From positions 224,943,741-225,007,740 of the forward strand of contig CM041465.1 in assembly GCA_023213395.1 (NCBI GenBank): a stretch of 64,000 nucleotides of DNA, in the 5' to 3' direction. This DNA is from Cycas panzhihuaensis (Eukaryota > Cycadophyta). Every line of letters starts with the position of its first letter. Within the stretch, counting starts at the first letter, position 1. A model generated the notes under the pieces. It did not search any database. It was not told the DNA's origin and saw only the letters and a program-made list of their open reading frames with translations. The position numbers were made by a program, and so were the translations under genes. This document shows, piece after piece, positions 33,542-43,800 of this stretch.

Positions 33542-34054
33542 TGAAGCGAACACTTTCCTCTATCACTCGCGAAATCCCAAAACGTCTTAGAAAAAGACTG
33601 TTGAAAAGTTACTGATGGTAACAATAGTACAAAATTAGTAAATACACTAGTCAAAATGGATAAGGAATGCAATCCGTAGGGCTAGCCAATATTGCTCGGA
33701 ATATGCTCGATTCACCTAATATCGTGCTTGAGATGGCCAACCCTCTTCGAGGTGAGGTTACCTCCAAAAACTGCAGCCCAAATGGGCAAGCTAATTACAG
33801 CCCTAAAAGCCAAATTTATGCCAAGAGAACACAACCACATGGTCATTTGGAATGGGGACTCCAACCCCTACATATAGAGACATTTAATCTTCAAAAGGAA
33901 GTTGGGGACTCCAACCCCTATATATAGAGACATTTAATCTTCAAAAGGAAGTTGGCCAGAAAAGAGACAGTTCACTGAGACTGAACCTAACATGAAGTCG
34001 GCCAGAAGACAGGCCATGACTAGTCAAAGTAGGAGAGAAATTGGGAATGTAACA
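33542..34054 (-). repeat. Gypsy-3 3' LTR, with internal ~51-bp tandem duplication
   Basis: TGAAGCGAACACTTTCC at 33542 to GGGAATGTAACA at 34054, colinear with the 5' LTR except for an extra copy of a segment (about 33855-33905 and 33906-33956) that contains the TATA region CTAYATATAGAGAC. The box CCCTCTTCGAGGTGAGGTT lies at 33742-33760. The duplication explains why this LTR is ~50 bp longer than its partner. Confidence 0.95.
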
Positions 34055-34072
34055 AGTCCCTCTCCTCTAAAA
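34055..34072 (-). promoter_or_regulatory. Polypurine tract of Gypsy-3
   Basis: Plus strand AGTCCCTCTCCTCTAAAA, that is TTTTAGAGGAGAGGGACT in element sense, abutting the 3' LTR. Confidence 0.85.
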
Positions 34073-34073
34073 T

Positions 34074-34093
34074 ATGCTTTGACCTCAAAGCAT
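34074..34093. promoter_or_regulatory. Perfect 8-bp-stem hairpin next to the polypurine tract (Gypsy-3)
   Basis: ATGCTTTG and CAAAGCAT separated by ACCT. The same structure with loop TCCT is at 10671-10690 in Gypsy-2. It overlaps the last codons of pol. Confidence 0.7.
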
Positions 34094-35420
34094 GGGTAGA
34101 TTTAGATGTCGCTGCATCCATTCTTCTGATTCCCATGTAGCATCATATAAATCTAAAGTTTTACACTTAATGAGGTATTCTTTGACCTTCTTGGATCGTA
34201 ATTCTTTTATTCTTATTTGTAAAATCCCCTGTGGTTCAAAGATAATCTTCCCTTCTCCATCTAACTCAGGGACTATTGTTTGAGGGGTTACCTTTTCCCC
34301 TACCTTCTTCTTAAGGCAAGATACGTGAAAAACATTGTGGATCTTGTTTCCCAGTGGTAATGCTAGCTGGTAAGCTACTTCCCGAATTTTCCTAGTAATT
34401 TGATAAGGTCCGAAGAATCGTGGTGCCAATTTTTGTCTATTTGTTTGTTGCATTAATGATTGCTTGTAAGGTTGGAGTCTTAGAAAGATCTAGTCTCTAA
34501 CTATGAAACTCCTTTCAAATCTTTTGGTATCAGCTTGCTGTTTCATTTTGTTTCGTGCTATATTTAAATTGTCTTTTAAAATCCTCATTGTTTGCTCCAT
34601 CTATTCTTGTTGTTCGCGTAGTACTTGTACCTGTGATACTTTCGTCCATGAGAGTATAGATGGTGGCTCATACCCATATAATGCCTGGAAAGGTGCCATT
34701 TTTTTTGCCGAGTGGAAAGTGGTATTGTACCACCATTCAGCCAAATGGAGCCATCAATGCCATTGAGTTTGCTTATCAGAAGAAAAGTTCCTTAAATATC
34801 CTTCTAGGCACTTGTTGACTGTTTTTGTTTGTCCATCTAATTGCAGGTGGTAGGTTGCACTCATATTTAATTTTGTTCCCACTAATTTGAATAGATCTTT
34901 CCAAAAATGGCTTGTAAACTTTGGATCCCGATCACTAACTATAATTTTGGGAAGCCCATGCAAACGATGTATCTCCTTCATGTATATCTCTACTATTTGA
35001 CTTGCTTTTGCCATTGATTGTGTGCCCCTAAAATGCGTGTATTTGGTTAACCTATCTACAACTACAAAGATAGCATCTTTCCCTTCAGACCATGGGAGTC
35101 CCATGATAAAGTCCATTGAAATTTCTTCCCACTTTTTATGTGGAATAGGTAATGGTTGTAGTAATCCTAGACTCTTTACGCATTCATTTTTGTTTCATTG
35201 GCACAAATCACATTCAAAACATAGTTGAGGACGTTTGCTTTTATTCCCTTCCAATATAAAGAATTCAGTATCTTCTGGTATGTTTTATCTATTCTTGTAT
35301 GTCCTGCTGTTGGCACCGAGTTTCTTCTAATATGGCCTTCTTTACTTTAGAACCCGTCGAGATAAATATCTTCGCCTTTCTCAGAATTAATTCTCCTTGT
35401 AATTCGAACTTGGAAGGCTT
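34092..35420 (-). pseudogene. Gypsy-3 integrase and chromodomain
   Basis: The zinc-binding region is decayed (about 35150-35400). The core at 34754-35116 begins MDFIMGLPWSEGKDAIFVVVD and keeps VSDRDPKFTSHFW, but the place of the third catalytic acid reads QTKTVNK, where Glu is expected. A frame change follows. At 34085-34453 lies the C-terminal part with FFGPYQI, VAYQLALPLGNKI and FHVSCLKK, then a chromodomain-like end with GKIIFEPQGIL and LDLYDATWESEEW. The chromodomain marks it as a chromovirus. Confidence 0.9.
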
Positions 35421-37396
35421 CTAGTCCTTAATTCCTTCTAATATCTTCTGTGAAAGTGGATCGCTCTTATATTCCTTGACCAACTCTTGAGTCGAGTTGG
35501 GTGTGGCTATTGATGTTTCTTTCAACGAAACTTCTTCATTGTTGTCCCTCAGTAGTCTTGAGAGAGCATCTGCAATGACATTTTCTTTACCCGTCTTATA
35601 TACTATACTGAAATCAAATGTTTGAAGCTTGCTAACCCATTTCTGTTGTTCGTCTAATAATGTTTTTTGGTTTAAGAAATATTTGAGACTGTCGTGATCT
35701 GTCCGAACTATAAACTTATTCCCTAATAAGCACTGCTGCCATTGGTGTATGGCATGCATGATTGCCAATATTTCTTTGTCATAAATAGGTTTGAGCTTCT
35801 CCCTGTTATTTAATTTCCTACTTTCATAAGCAATAGGTCGTTCATTTTGAATTAGTGTTGCCCCTATTCCGAATCCTGAAGCGTCGCATTCTAAAATGAA
35901 TGATTGTGAAAAATCTACTGTTGTTAGAACTGGAGCTATGACCATTGCTTTCTTGATTCTTCGAAGGCACTTTCTGCTTGTGGATTCCATACAAAAGTGT
36001 CCCTTCTTGTAAGGTCCATTAATGGGGATGCAATATGAGCATATCCCTTTATAAATTTTTGAAGAAATCCTGTTGCTCCTAGGAAACTCCTTACTCATGT
36101 CACATTTTTCGATACTGCCCAATTAATAGTGACCTGAATCTTTTTCGGATCTATTTTTATCCCTTCCTTTGTGATAACATGGCCTAAATATTCTAGCTCT
36201 TCTTTTTTGAATGTGCATTTCTTTTGATTTGCATAGAATTGATTGGACTATAAGATTTGTAGTACTGCTTTGATATGGTCTAGATGCTCTTCCCATGTTT
36301 TACTACAGATCAGAATGTCATCAAAGAAGACTGGCACAAATTTCTGCAAAAGTGGTTTGAGAATTGAATTCATAGTGCTCTGAAAAGTTGTTGGGGCATT
36401 CGTCAACCCAAATGGCATGACTTTAAACTCAAATAGTCCCTCATGCGTACGAAAAGTTGTCTTGTATATATCTTCCTCTCTAATACGAATCTAATAATAC
36501 TCTAATCGTAAGTCGATTTTTGAGAAACACCGTGCTCTGTGTATTTCGTCTAATAAATCATCTATTTATGGGATAGGATAATGGTTCTTTACCATTAATT
36601 TGTTTAGCTCTCGATAATCTACACACATCCTATATGATCCATCTTTTTTTGGATTGACCACAACTGGTAATGCAAATGGGCTTGAACTCATTGCGATTGA
36701 TCCTTGACTTAATAATTCCCTTGTGATGTTTTCAATTTCTCTTTTCAGATGATAAGGGTGCCTGTATGGTCAGATACTTATTAGAGTTGCTCCTGGTACT
36801 AACTCAATGGAGTGCTGATAATCCCGTTGTAGGGGAAGTCCCTGGGGTTCTTCAAATACTACTCTATACTCGTCTATGGTCTTTTGTACCTCTAGTGGTA
36901 CATCATCTATCGCTATCTTATAACAAGTCAATATGTATGCCGATGGATTCTTCTTCAATATTTTCTCCATGCGACGCAAAGATACCAATTGTATTGGAGG
37001 TGTGGGCGGTACCTGTAATTTGTATTTGCTCCCTTTCTGATAGAAACACATGAATTGGGTCATATAGTTGGTAATTATATTACCCAAGGTCTGTAACCAC
37101 TGAATTCCCAAGACTGCATCTACTTCTCCTATAGGCATTGCAAACATACATGTATTTACTGAATAGGCTCCAATTTGGAGATTCACCTTTTGACAATAGC
37201 CTCCACAAGGAGTGCTCTTCCCGTTTGCTATGGATACTTGAAAAGTATTCAAAGATTGTAGTTTTAGTCCTAACTTCTTTGTTGTGGTCCTGTTGATAAA
37301 GTTGTGTGCGCTGCCGCTATCCACAAGTATGGGAACTGGAGCTCCTTTGATCATCCCTTGGAACCTAAGGGTTTCGGGTGTAACACTTTGTCCCAT
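35421..37396 (-). pseudogene. Gypsy-3 protease, reverse transcriptase and RNase H
   Basis: The protease is open from 37396 to 36770 (208 codons): LVDSGSAHNFINR keeps the DSG active site, and AVLGIQWL is the flap-end motif. Reverse transcriptase (36770-36120) shows MCVDYRELN near 36620, [10 protein letters not shown] near 36410 and FFDDILI near 36310-36330, both catalytic Asp residues present, but with stops such as one near 36500. RNase H (35950-35560) shows LECDASGFGIG, YESRKLNN and TDHDSLKYFLNQ, then ENVIADALSR near 35580. A frameshift near 36120 separates the two halves. Confidence 0.93.
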
Positions 37397-37424
37397 TATG
37401 GCTTGTAGTGAGATTTGAACATTC

Positions 37425-38541
37425 TCAATATAACTTCTAAAAGTTCATCTATGCCTGCTTCCTCTTCTTGGGTCTGATTTACTTCTTCTTGTTCATCATC
37501 TAGTATTTCTACTTCGTCATTATTGATCATGAATACCTTCTTTGCGGGACATCGGTGTTCATTATTCCACTTTCCTCCACATTTATAACAGGTCCCCTTT
37601 TTTAGATGTCTGACTTTGCTTGTTTCGTTTGTGTCCTTTATTGCTACTGGTGGGTTTACTTTTGTGCCTGATTTGGTCCAATTTAGATTGGATCCCTATT
37701 GTTGATATGATTCAGTTCTACGCGAATAGACATACCTATGCTCTCTGAATTTTACTTCTATGTTCTTCGCATACCGGATTGCCTCATGAATGTTTTAGGG
37801 GTTCATATTCTTAATGTGAAACCTGATTGTTTCCTATAATCCACTAATGTATGTCTCCAGAATGTATTCTGCTGGTATTCGTTCTGGTATTAGGCATTGA
37901 AGCATCTGGCATTGCTCAGTGTATTCTTGAATTGTTCCATTTTGTTGTAACCTTGTTAACTGAGCGAAATAGTTAGTGTTCCATGAATCTTCGTACTATT
38001 TTATTAATCCTACTTTTAGATAGTCCTATGATTCTGGATGGCCCAAGTTGTTCTTTTGCCACCAATAAAGCCACTCTAATGCCCTTCCAAACAAATGCAA
38101 AGATGTTGTCGATATCTTTTCCTTATTCGATAGTTCATATACTTGGAAGTATGTTTCCATTTGTAGTAACCAACTTCGGATGTTCCTTGATCTTTCTAGA
38201 TCAAATTTTTCCAGTGTAAATTTGGTTCCCCTAAGACCTTGATCTAATTGAGAACTCCTATGATTCCGTCGTTCATAGGTAAGACCCCTAAATCTTCTTA
38301 ATTTCTTTTGTTGTCCGTTCCCCTGGTTACCTTGATCTGGGGATTCTTCATTGAATTCTTCCATGTCTTGATGTTTCTCTGTTGATGCCTCTCCTTCTTG
38401 TAGATCCAACTTCTTATTTAAAGTTTCGAACGAAACCCAAATGCTTTTCATTGATGTGATAAGTTCAGACAATAAGTGGGATAATACTTCTTCTATCCTG
38501 CTTCCTTCTGCTTCTATTATTGATGTTTGGCGGTTCACCAT
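37425..38541 (-). pseudogene. Gypsy-3 gag polyprotein
   Basis: Starts at the ATG at 38541 (MVNRQTSIIEAEG). The first 171 codons are open and include an acidic/Gln-rich linker and LEKFDLERSRNIRSWLLQME, the start of the gag domain. Later parts continue through stops and frame changes to a knuckle CYKCGGKWNNEHRC near 37545-37590 and an acidic tail. A run of G at 38588-38597, upstream of the start, lies in the short leader. Confidence 0.92.
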
Positions 38542-38656
38542 CTTGTTTGAGACGACGCTTTTCCCTGACCTTAGTTCCGTCCCTAGGGAGGGGGGGGGGA
38601 GGGAAATTTTGGTCGAATATGTTCAAATTATCTTTGGATTCCTATTTCAAAACGAA

Positions 38657-38670
38657 GCTCTGATACCACT
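38657..38670 (-). promoter_or_regulatory. Primer-binding site of Gypsy-3
   Basis: Plus strand GCTCTGATACCACT, giving AGTGGTATCAGAGC in element sense next to the LTR; tRNA-iMet type. Confidence 0.9.
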
Positions 38671-39133
38671 TGAAGTGAACACTTTCGTCGATCACTCGTG
38701 GAATCCCAAAACGTCTAAGAAAAAGTATGTTGAAAAGTTACTAATGGTAACAATAGTACAAAAATAGTAAATACACCAATCAAAATGGACAAGGAATGCA
38801 ATCTGCAGGGCTAGCCAATACTACTTGGAATATGCTCGATTCACCCAATATCGTGCTTGGGATGGCCAACCCTCTTCGAGGCAGGGTTACCTCCAGAAAT
38901 TGCAGCCCAAATGGGTGAGCTAATTGTAGCCCTAAAAGCCGAGTTTATGTTAAGAGAACACAACCACATGGTCATTTGGAATGAGGACTCCAACCCCTAT
39001 ATATAGAGACATTTAATCTTCAAAAGGAAGTCGGCTAGAAAAGAGACAATTCACTGAGACTAAACCTAACATGAAGGCAGCCAAAAGATAGGCCATGACT
39101 AGTCAAAGTAGGAGAGAAATTGGGAATGTAACG
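38671..39133 (-). repeat. Gypsy-3 5' LTR
   Basis: TGAAGTGAACACTTTCG to GGGAATGTAAC. In element sense it has U3 AAGTCGGC-like words, a single TATA region (CTATATATAGAGAC at 38997-39010), and a CCCTCTTCGAGGCAGGGTT box at 38870-38888. The outermost base appears changed from A to G. Confidence 0.95.
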
Positions 39134-39539
39134 ATAAGCCTTTATATAGTGGCTTATTTTGATTGTTTTAATAAAATTTTTAATGGGTAAAAAGAGAATC
39201 TTTTGTGTTAAAATACAATGAATTTACAATATAGATACAAACTACACATATTCCTCTATCAAGGAGGTGGCCATAGAAGATGCTCTCAAGAAACTATAGA
39301 ATATCCACCAACTTACATTATAGACATGCCATTAAGAGGGAAACATGCTCCCCATTACAGACATCTAATATCAAATGAGAATTTTTCTCTTGGGCACTAT
39401 ACTCATCAGTGAAATTAGTTCCCCCTAACAAACTACCTTGTGGAAGACAAGTAGTTATAAACAAGCCAAATAAAAGGTGCTTCAATTGCTCACAATAAGA
39501 AATGATCATGAAATAGCAATTTAAAAAATAACCAACACA

Positions 39540-40575
39540 AGCTACCGCTATTGATTTTCAATTTATTTGACGTCCTTTTCCAAAGCTTGGGTGATTGTTC
39601 TTTCAATTTCCACATTGTCTATTTCTTCAAAGATAGGGTCCAACTTCTTTTCTCCCTAGTGACTTTTAGCTCCAAGATTTATGAGGAAGTTAGCAACCCC
39701 ATTTGCTTTGCTCCTAATGTAGTTAAAGGAGATCTCCTTATGCTTGCTAAGATGTATGATATCTTTCAAGATTGAAGCAGTCCTCCAACTTCTAGAATCA
39801 ACCTAATTTGTAGTTATTTGGAGAGAGTCAATGATGAATTTAGAATCCCCGTCCAGGTAGACCACCTCAAAATTGTGGCATTTGGCAATCTTGATAATAG
39901 CACTAGCTGTCATAACTTTCGTTGCATTGTTTGTGTAACTACTATATTTTGTGCTAATAAGTTGATGAGAAATTGGGTGTTGGTGCCCATCCATTCTCAT
40001 CCATCTTCGAACGAAGGATTACTCAATGTAACAATAGTGTACAAAGACAATGTATTTATAGTTAGATGGTATGTATCAATCAATTAGATAGTTAGAGATT
40101 AGTTGATTGTTTGTAAAACTAACTGAAACAATTAGTTGAATAACTAGATGTTTAGGTACAAGGTCCTCAATATAAATTGAGGCATATCATTGAACAAATT
40201 GATTGTGAGTGTGCAGTGATTGTATTATTCCAGAGATAATAAAAGAGATTGCCTTTTTATCTCCCTCTTCAACAATCCCACAATCAGGTAACATTCTTTG
40301 AGCACATTCACCATCATTTCATATCATAAATGCCTAATCTTACCATTATGGTCTTGAATTATGCAGCTAATAACGACTCTACCTTGGTTGCCTTTGGACG
40401 CATCATCAAAGTTGGCTTTAAAAAGGGTGACCTTTGGGGGTTTCCAAAGGCTAGGGCTTCTTTCGTGCATAGAATCTAATCTTTGATGAGATTCTAGGTT
40501 CAACTTAAATATGCCTAACCCATCAAGTTTGATTGCTTCCTTATTGGACCATGACCAATCTTCATCTTTTCAAGG
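39540..40575 (-). pseudogene. RNase H (RVT_3-like) domain of LINE-2, interrupted
   Basis: The right part reads SLWKPPKVTLFKANFDDASKG then IIQDHNGKI (40450-40330), the first strands of a plant retroelement RNase H with its first acidic residue. The left part reads NFEVVYLDGDSKFIIDSL (39880-39815), with the conserved DGDS, then ISFNYIRSKANGVANFLINL (near 39690-39640), matching the end of the domain. About 250 bp of unrelated DNA separates the two. Confidence 0.7.
40020..40285. mobile_element. Insertion splitting LINE-2 RNase H, possibly a small solo LTR
   Basis: AT-rich block TGTAACAATAG to CTCTTCAACA or CCCACA with no coding potential, located exactly where the RNase H reading is lost. LTR-like TG/CA ends can be drawn but no matching target duplication was found, so the class is uncertain. 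Confidence 0.35.
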
Positions 40576-40588
40576 CTTGGTCATCAAG

Positions 40589-40901
40589 TGTTGACATTTA
40601 ATATTTATTGTGGCTCATAACTCTGGGTTATGAGCCTCCTTTTTAATTTTTGTATTTTATTAGTTATTAGCTTTTCTTTTAATGTTATGTAAGTTGGTGA
40701 GTCATTAGGGGTTGCACTTCTCACCTCGCATGTGTCAATCCTTTTGGAATCAATATTGCATTTAGGTTTGTATAAAAGCACATATTATGCATTGTAAAGA
40801 TAATGAGAGAAATTTAATGCAATGAGATTTAATTTTCACTAGATGAATAGGTTAATCCATCCATTTAGGTTTTCTCCATGCATGCTTTGAATTTTACTAC
40901 A
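40589..40901 (+). repeat. Orphan LTR (copia-like) with primer site
   Basis: TGTTGACATTTAAT at 40589 to TTTTACTACA at 40901, a TATA-like TTTGTATAAAAGC at 40768-40780, then TGGTATTAGAG at 40902-40912 as primer site. Only about 60 bp of its interior remain before Copia-2, and some interior may continue right of 46907. No partner LTR was recognised. Confidence 0.65.
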
Positions 40902-40972
40902 TGGTATTAGAGTTGTTTAGGTGCAAGATTAGTTGTTTCATATGCTAGTTGCTTATATCTAGGGTCTGTTAT

Positions 40973-41375
40973 TGTTAGAACCTTTATGTTTAATCATTAA
41001 GCTTTGTATGTACCTTTTGCACTTTACACCTAATGTGTAGGTGTGCACTTTTTCTAGTGATGTAACATGTAACTTAAAAGGTCAAATACCCCCTTAACCC
41101 TTTTTAGGCATGTCTACACAAGTCTATGCATGATTGACACTTGTCAATCATGCTACGACCTTAAGGGGAGCTCTCTAACCTATATAAGAGACCATTCTCT
41201 CTTGTGATGTATAAAGTGAGAAATGAGTGTATTGTCATGCTGCTAAGATTAATCTAAGTTTATTGTGGAGTGGATCTATTCCTTCTCCTCCATCTTCTTG
41301 TGTTCTTGTGTGCTTGTGCTCTAATTTCTTGTGGGTGTACTTGTTAGTTTGCTATCCTTCATGATCCCTTTCTCA
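40973..41375 (+). repeat. Copia-2 5' LTR
   Basis: TGTTAGAACC to CCCTTTCTCA, 403 bp. Inverted repeat at 41128-41153, TATA-like CCTATATAAGAG at 41179-41190, primer site TTTTGGTATCTGAGC right after the end. Confidence 0.96.
41128..41153. promoter_or_regulatory. 12-bp perfect inverted repeat upstream of TATA (Copia-2 LTR)
   Basis: Arms GCATGATTGACA and TGTCAATCATGC with spacer CT, about 26 bp before the TATA box. The inner TTGACA-CT-TGTCAA is the same as in Copia-1 apart from one flanking base pair. The outer bases differ but still pair. Confidence 0.7.
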
Positions 41376-42986
41376 TTTTGGTATCTGAGCTCAAGTGTTT
41401 GGGGTCTCATTTTTAGTTGAAGGCTAGTTGTTACTACTCCTCTTTGGTGACGACCTTCACCATATGAAGGTGATCCAAAGGAGGACTTGTTTCTCTCTCA
41501 ACTCTCAAATTCAAAACATAATTTTGAATTTTTCTTTTTAAGTTGAATATTGAAAAAAAAGAAATTATATATATGTTGGTTTTTGTTTTAGATCTACAAG
41601 CAAGGAAGAAGATTTTTTTCTTTTTTTTTGGGTCTTTATTTTGTTTGATGAATGTAGGGACTGTTGGTGGTTATCATCTTGTTGGTAGCTCTCTCCCTGT
41701 TGTTGTTGCCTACTCACCCTTAAGCATATCTAAAACTGGTGGTTGTCTCTTTCATCTGTGTTGCCAGCTCCTGCGTGTTGAGTTGGCAGCTATTTGTGCT
41801 CTTGCACCACTGTTGATAGCAGTGTATCTTGCATTGTCATCTCTGTGCTCCTGCAACCTCTTGCGTTGGTCTGTTAGCTTCCATAGATCTGTGATTGTTA
41901 GTTAGCGGCTCTATTCTTACTTAGTGACTCCTTGCGTGAGTTCTAACAATTCTTGACCCTGGTTTGATATCTGGCAACCCACAATCTACTCTGGCAGCTC
42001 ACGCAAATCTGTGTTGACATCATCTGAATCCTGTAGCACCTGAAATTGATCCACGGTGTGATTCAATCAAAAATTGATTGATCACATGTATTTTTATCTT
42101 TATGTATTTGTGTGCCACCGCAACAATAAAAAAATTTTGATTTGATTTTAAAGTTGATAAGCTTTATGTTATATAGTTTAGAATATACTGAGTATATTCC
42201 AATTTTAATGTTTCATTTTTTCCTTAAGTTTCACAAAACACTTCTCTCTCTATTATTATTATTATTTTTAAGAGGAAAAAGTCCCTTTTTCTCAAAGCTA
42301 AGCACATCCACTTTAGCATAAAAAATTTGCATGCATTTTTCTAGCTAAAATACCATATTTTACTGTATTTTGAGCATTCAAAGTGAAAACTTTCCACCAT
42401 TTGTATTTGCTAGGCTCTTTGTTTGGTGTCGTAAGTCTACAAAATGGCCTAAAAAGCACAAAAGTATCAATAAAAATAATTTGTTTAGTGTGTATTAGGA
42501 TCATTTTGATACTAAAGTGTCCTCCTTTTGTAATGATGTTTGGAATTTGTCCAAGATGTTGAATAATAATAAGTGGAGAGGCTCAAAAAAGGTTAATAAT
42601 CTTGCCTCATTGTCTTAAGCATGGTGCATTCCCTAGGGGACCAACTGGTTGTACAACTGGTGCATGATAATTAAGACTACTTATTGGAAGGTTCGCAAAG
42701 GATGTTACTAGAGTTGTGAAATCTAAGGAAAGCACGATATGTTGTGCAGATCAACTCTGTCTCATTGTACTAAATTAAAATTTTGGCTAACTAGTGGATC
42801 TCATATATAGATTAGAGTTGGACCACTTGAGAGTGAAACCTTTCACTTTTTTCACAATTTTCAGCTGTTGGATTTCATATATAGATGAGGGCTATTGTCG
42901 TACTTGCAAGTAGAACTTAAGCGGTGTAGCTCAATACTTCCAAGGTTAATTTTTAGCTATAAATCTTAATTTGTTTTTAACAAAAC
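41376..42986 (+). other. Copia-2 leader (1.6 kb)
   Basis: Primer site TTTTGGTATCTGAGC at 41376-41390, then non-coding sequence. The open frame at 41543-41905 resembles no known protein and is probably chance. The block at 42571-42745 matches the Copia-1 leader at 18451-18625. Confidence 0.75.
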
Positions 42987-43800
42987 ATGTCTATATCCAT
43001 GCTTAATTCTAGCACCATCAAACTCACTGGAGCAAAAAAAAATTTAGATTGGAAAAAGGAAGCTAAAAATTTGTTGATTATGAATGAATTGCAGAGATAT
43101 GTGTTTGAAAAAATTATCAAACTTGCACCAACTATTGATCAAATAATGTAATCCCTATAGATTCTATTGCATTTGTTGCTTGGGAAGCTAAAGATGAAAT
43201 TACATTGGCTTTTCTTCATATGACTCTACATAATAATGTTGATCAAAATATTTCTTCAACCACTACTTCAAAAAGAACTCGGGACATAATTTTATCTTTG
43301 TATAAAAGGCAAGATGATGCTCGCATTGTAATATCAAAAACTAAATTATTTAGCTTGAAATTTATTGAGCCCATGGCAACATTTTTGTTCAATGTAAAAG
43401 CAATTAACAATCAATCGATTGCACTTAGCAAACCAACATCAGATGAAGACCTTGTAACAATAACTGTTCATGCTCTTTCGAACAAATACAATGGTTTCAT
43501 CTCCTCCATTTCTTGTAATGGTACATTATCGGCCATGGCTTTTAATGACTTAGAAGGACTTTTGTTATGAGAGAAGGAAATGTATTATCGTCAAGATGAA
43601 GGAGGATTTTCAGATGCTTTCACTGGAAGGCACGAGGGTAAACAACCCATGGCTCCTAAGCAGAATTTCTAAAAAAAGTTTGGGAACTTGAACCTTAATG
43701 GTGCAAAATCAAAATCAGTCATTTGTCATTATTATGGCAAGGTTGGGCACATACAGTCAAAATGCAAAAAAAAACAAAATGACATGCAATAGCAACAACA
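42987..43800 (+). pseudogene. Copia-2 gag
   Basis: The ATG at 42987 opens MSISMLNSSTIKLTGAKKN, parallel to the Copia-1 gag start. Frameshifts occur near 43150, and the second part (43205-43570) is open. The zinc knuckle at 43724-43765 reads CHYYGKVGHIQSKC, with the second Cys changed to Tyr. A stop interrupts at 43568. Confidence 0.9.

Larger units (their letters stand above)
33542..39133 (-). mobile_element. Gypsy-3: near full-length chromovirus
   Basis: 5.6 kb on the minus strand with LTRs 33542-34054 and 38671-39133, a primer site, gag, protease, reverse transcriptase, RNase H, integrase, chromodomain and polypurine tract. Candidate target duplication GCAAG (33537-33541) and ATAAG (39134-39138), differing by two transitions. 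It has the best-preserved pol of the three related chromoviruses, with long open stretches but still frameshifted. Confidence 0.95.
39140..40575 (-). mobile_element. LINE-2: 3' fragment of a LINE with RNase H
   Basis: Minus-strand remnant. RNase H-like protein runs from 40575 to about 40300, is interrupted around 40020-40285, and resumes 40000-39540. The 3' flank (39150-39210) is AT-rich with AATAAAATTTTT-like sequence in either orientation, compatible with a LINE 3' end. The left border is close to the Gypsy-3 LTR. Confidence 0.6.

Noticed and set aside
41543-41905. Cys/Leu-rich 120-codon frame in the Copia-2 leader, considered as a secreted protein
   Set aside because: Falls in a retroelement leader, no homologue recognised, not present in the Copia-1 leader.
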